NCBI GenBank assembly: GCA_947496715.1
Contig: CANMDT010000014.1
Location: 1-42,805 of the forward strand
Reading direction: 5' to 3'
DNA length: 42,805 nt
DNA from: Myxococcales bacterium
Lineage (GTDB): Bacteria > Myxococcota_A > Bradymonadia > REDH01
Shown piece after piece: positions 42,748-42,805 of the stretch. A program made the position numbers and the translations under genes. Numbering within the stretch: the stretch's first letter is position 1; each line of letters opens with the position of its first letter. Below the pieces are notes generated by a model. The model was given only the letters and a program-made list of their open reading frames with translations. It did not search any database and was not told where the DNA came from.

Positions 42748-42805
42748 GTGCTTGTTCAACCAGAAGGCGTAGGCTGGATCGAAGTCATCTGCGGACCCAT
42801 GTTCT
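42748..42805 (+). CDS. tdk: Thymidine kinase (5' end only)
   Basis: From GTG 42748 the frame reads MLVQPEGVGWIEVICGPMF and runs off the window. The GWIEVICGPMF stretch is the conserved start of thymidine kinases, just before their GKTEEL Walker A motif. GAGG lies 5 nt upstream, and the start is 13 nt after the kinase stop, so the two genes are likely co-transcribed. Only 19 codons are visible. Confidence 0.75.
   Translation, partial: MLVQPEGVGWIEVICGPMF

Overview
The window reads as a chromosomal stretch of a GC-rich (roughly two-thirds G+C by eye) Gram-negative bacterium. Myxococcota or the related Bradymonadota best fit three features: a large secreted protein ending in a MYXO-CTERM-like tail, Hanks-type kinase and FHA proteins of the myxobacterial kind (HRDISPQN catalytic loop), and Asp/Thr-rich lipoproteins. 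No phage, insertion sequence, tRNA, rRNA or CRISPR array was seen. Coding density is very high and many neighbouring genes overlap by 4 nt.

Layout. 1-3781 (minus): the 5' part of a repeat-rich lipoprotein, the HrpB helicase and a PlsC-type acyltransferase. 3927-7770 (plus): an acyl-CoA dehydrogenase, a PlsB-like acyltransferase and a GpsA-like dehydrogenase, the last two with altered active-site motifs. 7777-13900 (minus): an unrecognised 225-aa protein and an 1798-aa surface protein built from four similar N-terminal units, PKD and fibronectin-like domains and a MYXO-CTERM tail. 14025-16033 (minus): an M20 deacylase and GluQ. 16332-20204 (plus): ribosomal protein S1, a TolC-like outer-membrane protein and an MlaC-like lipid-binding protein. 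20201-23699 (minus): two FHA proteins, one fused to a CpaF-like domain whose Walker A motif has been lost. 23825-31018 (minus): a complete five-gene peptide ABC importer whose two permeases carry large extra segments and whose binding protein is membrane-anchored. 31099-32418 (minus): a seven-repeat RCC1 lipoprotein. 32501-40643 (minus): ligA, aspS, glpA, glpB, a short glpC-like gene and rlmN, packed like an operon. 40821-42734 (plus): a Ser/Thr kinase, followed by the first codons of thymidine kinase.

How the genes fit together. Glycerol-3-phosphate chemistry recurs: GpsA-like, PlsB-like and PlsC-like proteins on the biosynthetic side, GlpABC on the oxidative side, and MlaC for lipid traffic. 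The GpsA- and PlsB-like proteins both deviate at residues that matter in the characterised families, so they may act on another substrate or not be catalytic. The strongest candidates for something undescribed are the FHA/pseudo-CpaF pair, the four-unit surface protein, the GpsA-like/PlsB-like pair and the enlarged peptide transporter. All assignments come from reading motifs; no database search was made.
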